A DNA stretch of 25,360 nt, taken from positions 1 to 25,360 of the forward strand of contig DASPKS010000110.1 of assembly GCA_035628035.1 (NCBI GenBank). Reading direction: 5' to 3'. Below are positions 21,881 to 25,360 of the stretch, in pieces (the stretch's first letter is position 1; each line of letters starts with the position of its first letter). The notes beneath the pieces are model-generated. The model searched no databases and had not been told where the DNA came from. It was given only the letters and a program-made list of their open reading frames with translations. A program made the translations under genes and the position numbers. The stretch is from DASPKS01 sp035628035 (GTDB lineage Bacteria > Bacteroidota > Rhodothermia > Rhodothermales > Rubricoccaceae).

Positions 21881-24178
21881 TCAGCGTAGCACCGTGAGCG
21901 CGCGGGTGACGCTACCGGCCTGGGTGCTGGCCCGGACGAAGTAAACGCCTGGCGGGAGACCAGAGGCGTCGAACGCGAGCGCATGCGGGCCCACCGGCTG
22001 GTGGCCTGACAACAGGTGGGCGACCTCTCGACCCCGTGCGTCGTAGACGGCCACGCGGACAGGCGACGCCGCTTGGAGGGTGAGGGCGAGCGTCGTCCCG
22101 GCGCGGAGCGGGTTCGGGCCGGCCAGGGAGAGCGCGAGCGCTTCCGTCGGGATGGACGGTTCGCCTGCGTTCGGCATCGCGCCGAACTCGTACGCGCCGA
22201 TGTCGCATGGAGGGACGCGGACGTAGCCGCGCTGGTCCGCGGGGAGGGGCTGCCCGTCGAGGCCCGTGCAGGTGCCGTGGTTGATGGCGAGGCTGCCGGC
22301 GAGGAGGGCGTGGGTCTCGGTGGGGCCGCCGTTGTTCGCCAGCGGGCCGAGCATGGGGTCGAGCGGGGCGGCCTCCGTGCCGACGTAGTCGTTGTTCGCG
22401 TTCGGCGCGCCCGGCGGGAACGCTCCGGCGCAGCTGGAATTGCCCGCCCCGACGGCGCCGATGAAGTTGTAGCCGTCGGAGTCGAGGGGGCCATCGGTTC
22501 GGCAGTCTTCTCCTTCGTTACCGGCTATGAGGGTCCCGCTGAGGCGCACTGGCGGGGGATCCGGACCGCTGACTTGATATGCGAAGGCCGGGTCGGCCGG
22601 GGGCGACCCGGGGACCCGACCGCTCCGGGTAATCGTGATGGCTACGAGCTCCAGGCCGGTGCGGGTGTAGAGGGTGCCCCCTCTGGGGTTGTCAACCCGC
22701 CGCCAGCTCCGGTTGCCACTGAAGGTGGTGTTGAGGATGCGCACCTTGTATCCCCCATTGTAGAGTCCACCCCCCGCGCTCCCCCCCGCACCAGCACCGG
22801 TCTCGTTGTCGCTGATGGTACTGGCGCTCAGCGTGAGCCTACTGCCGAAGCCCACGGCGATTCCGCCGCCCCCACCGCCGTTCCCATAAGCGCCTGTACC
22901 CGCGCCCGTGCGGTTGCCCCGGATGGTGGTACGGGTGATGGTGCCGGGAAGGTAGCCGCCTATGTAAAGCCCCCCCCCGTCGCCGCCCCACGAGCCGCAG
23001 GGGCCCCCGTGGCCGGTCTCGTTGTCCTCGAACAGGGCATCCTCCACGACCAGCGACCCGGAAGAGAAGAGCCCGCCGCCGTGGCCGCCGGGGACGGCGT
23101 ACCCCCCTGTGCAGAGCGAATTCCCCGTGCGGTTGCCCGATACCGTGGTGGCGCGGAGGACGAGCGATCCCCCGTATTCGCTGTAGATCCCCCCGCCGGC
23201 CCCCACCGCACTCCGGGCGTCGCGCGTGCGGTTCTCCGTGACGAGCGACCCCTCGATCGTGAGGAGGCCGACGTTGTAGAGGCCCCCGCCATGACCGCCA
23301 TAATCCCCGCAGCAATTGACCCCTGCCCAGTTCGCGCGGACCTCGCTGTCGCGTACGGTGGCCGTCCCCGCATTGTAGACCCCTCCTCCACGGCCGTCAG
23401 CCGCGCCACTTGTAAGCGTGTATGATGAAGCCGTGTTCTGCACCACCACGCTGTTGGCGAGGGCAAGGGTCGCTCCGGCGGCGTTGTAGATGCCGCCCCC
23501 GTCTCCTCCCATCCCCCCTCCGGTGATCCGGTTCGCTCGGATCATGCCGGACTCGATGACGGCCGTCCCTTCGTTGTATAGCCCACCCCCACGATATCCG
23601 AACGCCGTCTGGTTCTCCGCGATCTCCGTGTCGCGCACGGTGAGGTGCGCCGCCGCGCGGTTTCGGATCGCCCCGCCCGGCCCTCTGGCGCCGGGCGCTA
23701 GGCCGTTGCGTATTACCCGCACATCGTCCAGCACGAGGGTGCCTTCGTTCAGCACGGCTGCCCCGCCCGTCCCCTGGCCGTCCCGTCCGTGGCGCAGGGT
23801 CACCCGCGTGATGGTTACCTGCACGCCCGCGGATACCCTCGCGAGGCGGGCGTTGGCAGTCGTGTCGGTTTCCGCTTCCTGGAGGATCGTTGCGTCGCGG
23901 CCGGCGCCGCGCACGAACACGCTCCGGTCGAAGGTGAGCCCGCCGTCCTCCGTGTAGATCCCGGCCGCGACCTGGAGCGTGTCCCCGTTCATGGCCTGGC
24001 CGAGGGCGTAGGCCACCGTGCGGCACGGCGAGGCGGGGTCGGTGCAGGCCCCGGCGTTGGTGCCGCTCGTGGAGACGTACCGGACAGTCTGCGCGCGGGG
24101 TGCCGTAGTCGTGACCGCTAGGCCGAGCAGCCCCAGGACGAGGGCGACGCGCAGGCCGTATAGGGGACGGGGTGGCAT
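21881..24178 (-). CDS. Secreted right-handed beta-helix protein with choice-of-anchor Q region and T9SS C-terminal domain
   Basis: 765 residues from the ATG at 24178; the open frame extends 60 codons further but the signal peptide (residues 5-30, ending RAQ) fixes this start. A Pmp/parallel beta-helix region follows, with about ten coils marked by GGG(L/I/V)Y(N/S) turns near residues 168, 197, 227, 264, 297, 328, 367, 401, 436 and 469, spaced 29-39 residues. Then comes a block typical of choice-of-anchor Q proteins (MLGPLANNGGPTETHALL, DQRGYVRVPPCDIGAYEFG), and from about 685 a sorting domain (GPNPLRAG, VYDARGREVAHL, LPPGVYFVRA). It should be exported by T9SS to the surface or medium, as an adhesin or polysaccharide-binding protein; the ligand is unknown. 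The coding strand looks less GC-rich than its neighbours. Confidence 0.9.
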   Translation of the reverse strand: MPPRPLYGLRVALVLGLLGLAVTTTAPRAQTVRYVSTSGTNAGACTDPASPCRTVAYALGQAMNGDTLQVAAGIYTEDGGLTFDRSVFVRGAGRDATILQEAETDTTANARLARVSAGVQVTITRVTLRHGRDGQGTGGAAVLNEGTLVLDDVRVIRNGLAPGARGPGGAIRNRAAAHLTVRDTEIAENQTAFGYRGGGLYNEGTAVIESGMIRANRITGGGMGGDGGGIYNAAGATLALANSVVVQNTASSYTLTSGAADGRGGGVYNAGTATVRDSEVRANWAGVNCCGDYGGHGGGLYNVGLLTIEGSLVTENRTRDARSAVGAGGGIYSEYGGSLVLRATTVSGNRTGNSLCTGGYAVPGGHGGGLFSSGSLVVEDALFEDNETGHGGPCGSWGGDGGGLYIGGYLPGTITRTTIRGNRTGAGTGAYGNGGGGGGIAVGFGSRLTLSASTISDNETGAGAGGSAGGGLYNGGYKVRILNTTFSGNRSWRRVDNPRGGTLYTRTGLELVAITITRSGRVPGSPPADPAFAYQVSGPDPPPVRLSGTLIAGNEGEDCRTDGPLDSDGYNFIGAVGAGNSSCAGAFPPGAPNANNDYVGTEAAPLDPMLGPLANNGGPTETHALLAGSLAINHGTCTGLDGQPLPADQRGYVRVPPCDIGAYEFGAMPNAGEPSIPTEALALSLAGPNPLRAGTTLALTLQAASPVRVAVYDARGREVAHLLSGHQPVGPHALAFDASGLPPGVYFVRASTQAGSVTRALTVLR

Positions 24179-24314
24179 CGGCTGAAACGGTAAGGCTCCG
24201 CACAGAAAACCGCAACAGGGCACCCCCTTTCCGCCTCCTTGAAGACTCGGCGGGGCGGGCACCATCCGGCGGCTGTGCCGTACTCTAGCGCCGCCCGCCA
24301 ACCCCGCCTCCGGC
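24179..24314. other. Divergent intergenic region between the beta-helix gene and purF
   Basis: 136 bases that must hold both promoters. I see no exact TAnnTTCC box; on the minus strand TTACCGTTTCA near the beta-helix start is a distant match. No purine operator or riboswitch-like structure is recognisable by eye. Confidence 0.4.
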
Positions 24315-25360
24315 ATGGACAAGGCCCGCGACCACTGCGGCCTCTTCGGGATCTTCAACCACCCCGAGGCCGCCCGCCTGACCTACTTCGGCCTCCACGC
24401 CCTCCAGCACCGGGGGCAGGAGTCCGCCGGCATCGTCACGGCCACGTTCGACGAGGCCAAGGGGCGCCCGGCCATGCCCGCCCACAAGGACTTCGGCCTC
24501 GTCCTCGACGTGTTTCACGACGAGGACCTCTTCGAGTCGACGCTCCTCGGCGACAGCGCCATCGGGCACACCCGCTACTCCACGAGCGGCTCGGCGACGA
24601 ACCCCCAGAACATCCAGCCCTTCCTTGTCCACTACCAGGAAGGCAACCTCGCGCTCGCCCACAACGGCAACCTCTCCAACGCGCGCTCCCTCCGCGACCG
24701 CCTCGTCGAGCGGGGCACGCTGTTCAACTCGTCGTCGGACTCCGAGCTCATCCTCCACCTCGTCGCGCAGAGCCGCGAGCACGGCGCCATCCCCCGCATC
24801 ATCGACGCGCTGCACCAGGCCGAGGGCGCGTTCTCGCTCGTCCTCCTCACCGACGACGCGCTCATCGCCGTGCGCGACCCCAACGGGTTCCGCCCGCTCG
24901 CGCTCGGCAAGCTCCCGCCCGCCCCGGGCCGTTCGGCCCCTGCGTGGTGCGTGGCCTCCGAGACGTGCGCGTTCGACATCATCGGCGCGGAGTACGTCCG
25001 CGACATCGAGCCCGGCGAGATCCTCGTCATCGACCGCGCGGGGATCGAGCGCGTCGAGGCCGGCGGCGACTTCGACGGCGTGTGCATCCCGCGGCGGCAC
25101 GGCGTCAGCCAGTGCGTCTTCGAGTACGTCTACTTCGCGCGCCCCGACTCGATGATCTTCGGCGCGATGGTGGACAAGGTGCGCCGGAAGATGGGTAAGA
25201 TGATGGCGCACGACGCCCCGATCCCCGACGTGCCGAAGGGCGAGAAGCGCCCCGTCGTGATGTCGGTCCCCGACTCCTCGAACACCGCCGCCATCGGGTA
25301 CGTCTCGGAGTCGAACAAGCTCGGGCGGCGGTGCAAGCTCGACATCGGGCTCATCCGGAA
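24315..25360 (+). CDS. purF: Amidophosphoribosyltransferase (PurF), 3' end outside window
   Basis: 348 residues visible; the frame is open to the end of the window, so the C-terminal part is missing. Catalyses the first step of purine synthesis, PRPP plus glutamine to phosphoribosylamine. After a seven-residue propeptide (MDKARDH) comes the nucleophile Cys8 of CGLFGIF, exposed by self-cleavage in family members with a propeptide. The glutaminase domain shows LQHRGQESAGI, GHTRYSTSGS, AHNGNLSNA and SSSDSELI; later RDPNGFRPLALG and CVFEYVYFARPDS are seen, and the phosphoribosyltransferase domain begins near VVMSVPDSSN. Its main PRPP-binding motif lies beyond the window end. Whether it carries an Fe-S cluster cannot be decided from this fragment. 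Confidence 0.95.
   Translation, partial: MDKARDHCGLFGIFNHPEAARLTYFGLHALQHRGQESAGIVTATFDEAKGRPAMPAHKDFGLVLDVFHDEDLFESTLLGDSAIGHTRYSTSGSATNPQNIQPFLVHYQEGNLALAHNGNLSNARSLRDRLVERGTLFNSSSDSELILHLVAQSREHGAIPRIIDALHQAEGAFSLVLLTDDALIAVRDPNGFRPLALGKLPPAPGRSAPAWCVASETCAFDIIGAEYVRDIEPGEILVIDRAGIERVEAGGDFDGVCIPRRHGVSQCVFEYVYFARPDSMIFGAMVDKVRRKMGKMMAHDAPIPDVPKGEKRPVVMSVPDSSNTAAIGYVSESNKLGRRCKLDIGLIR

Noticed and set aside
21868..21901. Small inverted repeats around the DUF2279 and beta-helix stop codons
   Set aside because: AGCGCT copies two bases apart and a GCGCTC/GAGCGC pair with a 13-base loop are too weak and lack a T run, so no terminator is called.
24285..25211. Minus-strand and alternative plus-strand open frames over the purF region
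   Set aside because: The in-frame plus-strand translation from 24315 is clearly PurF and stays open to the window end; the others are shadows.
1..25360. CRISPR arrays, tRNA or rRNA genes, insertion sequences, prophage genes
   Set aside because: Read for these throughout; no direct-repeat array, cloverleaf, rRNA motif, transposase or integrase was seen. The regular Gly-rich repeats at 22700-23600 are protein coils in the beta-helix gene.

Overview
The window comes from a GC-rich member of the Bacteroidota/Rhodothermota branch, most likely Rhodothermia (Rubricoccaceae-like); the family-level placement is inference. Three secreted proteins end in the FlgD-like / type A C-terminal sorting module of the type IX secretion system (T9SS), with YPNP or GPNP entry motifs. 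A GldE-type CBS membrane protein follows ssb, as I recall from gliding Bacteroidota. Shine-Dalgarno sequences are scarce, and several upstream regions carry a TAnnTTCC element resembling the Bacteroidota -7 box.

Layout. (1) 1-693: the 3' end of a T9SS-secreted protein. (2) 781-5193: three tandem exported amidohydrolase-fold proteins; only the middle one keeps the metal ligands. (3) 5249-6843: fabH and a DUF4383 membrane protein. (4) 15084 down to 6845 on the minus strand: a complete four-gene histidine-degradation set in the order hutU, a Cys/His-rich exported protein, an unknown exported protein, hutH, a Ycf48-like beta-propeller with a T9SS tail, a YhbY-type RNA-binding protein, hutI, hutG. 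(5) 15153-17171: a CPA2 cation/proton antiporter with TrkA domains, divergent from hutU. (6) 19195 down to 17168: mazG, DUF2905 and a GliT/TrxR-like flavoprotein. (7) 19407-21877: ssb with a structured leader and a strong UUCG terminator, then gldE and a DUF2279/YfiM-like gene. (8) 24178 down to 21881: a beta-helix T9SS protein. (9) 24315 to the window end: the 5' part of purF.

How the genes work together. HutH, HutU, HutI and HutG take histidine through urocanate, imidazolonepropionate and formiminoglutamate to glutamate. No HutC-type regulator is visible. The two unknown exported proteins are locked between hutU and hutH by 6-7 base gaps and a GTGA overlap, so they are probably co-expressed with histidine breakdown. 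This is the least explained part of the window. MazG (NTP clean-up), SSB and PurF are housekeeping genes.

No rRNA, tRNA, CRISPR array, insertion sequence or phage gene was seen. No stretch longer than about 210 bases lacks a gene. Most of the many long overlapping antisense frames are composition artefacts of GC-rich DNA.
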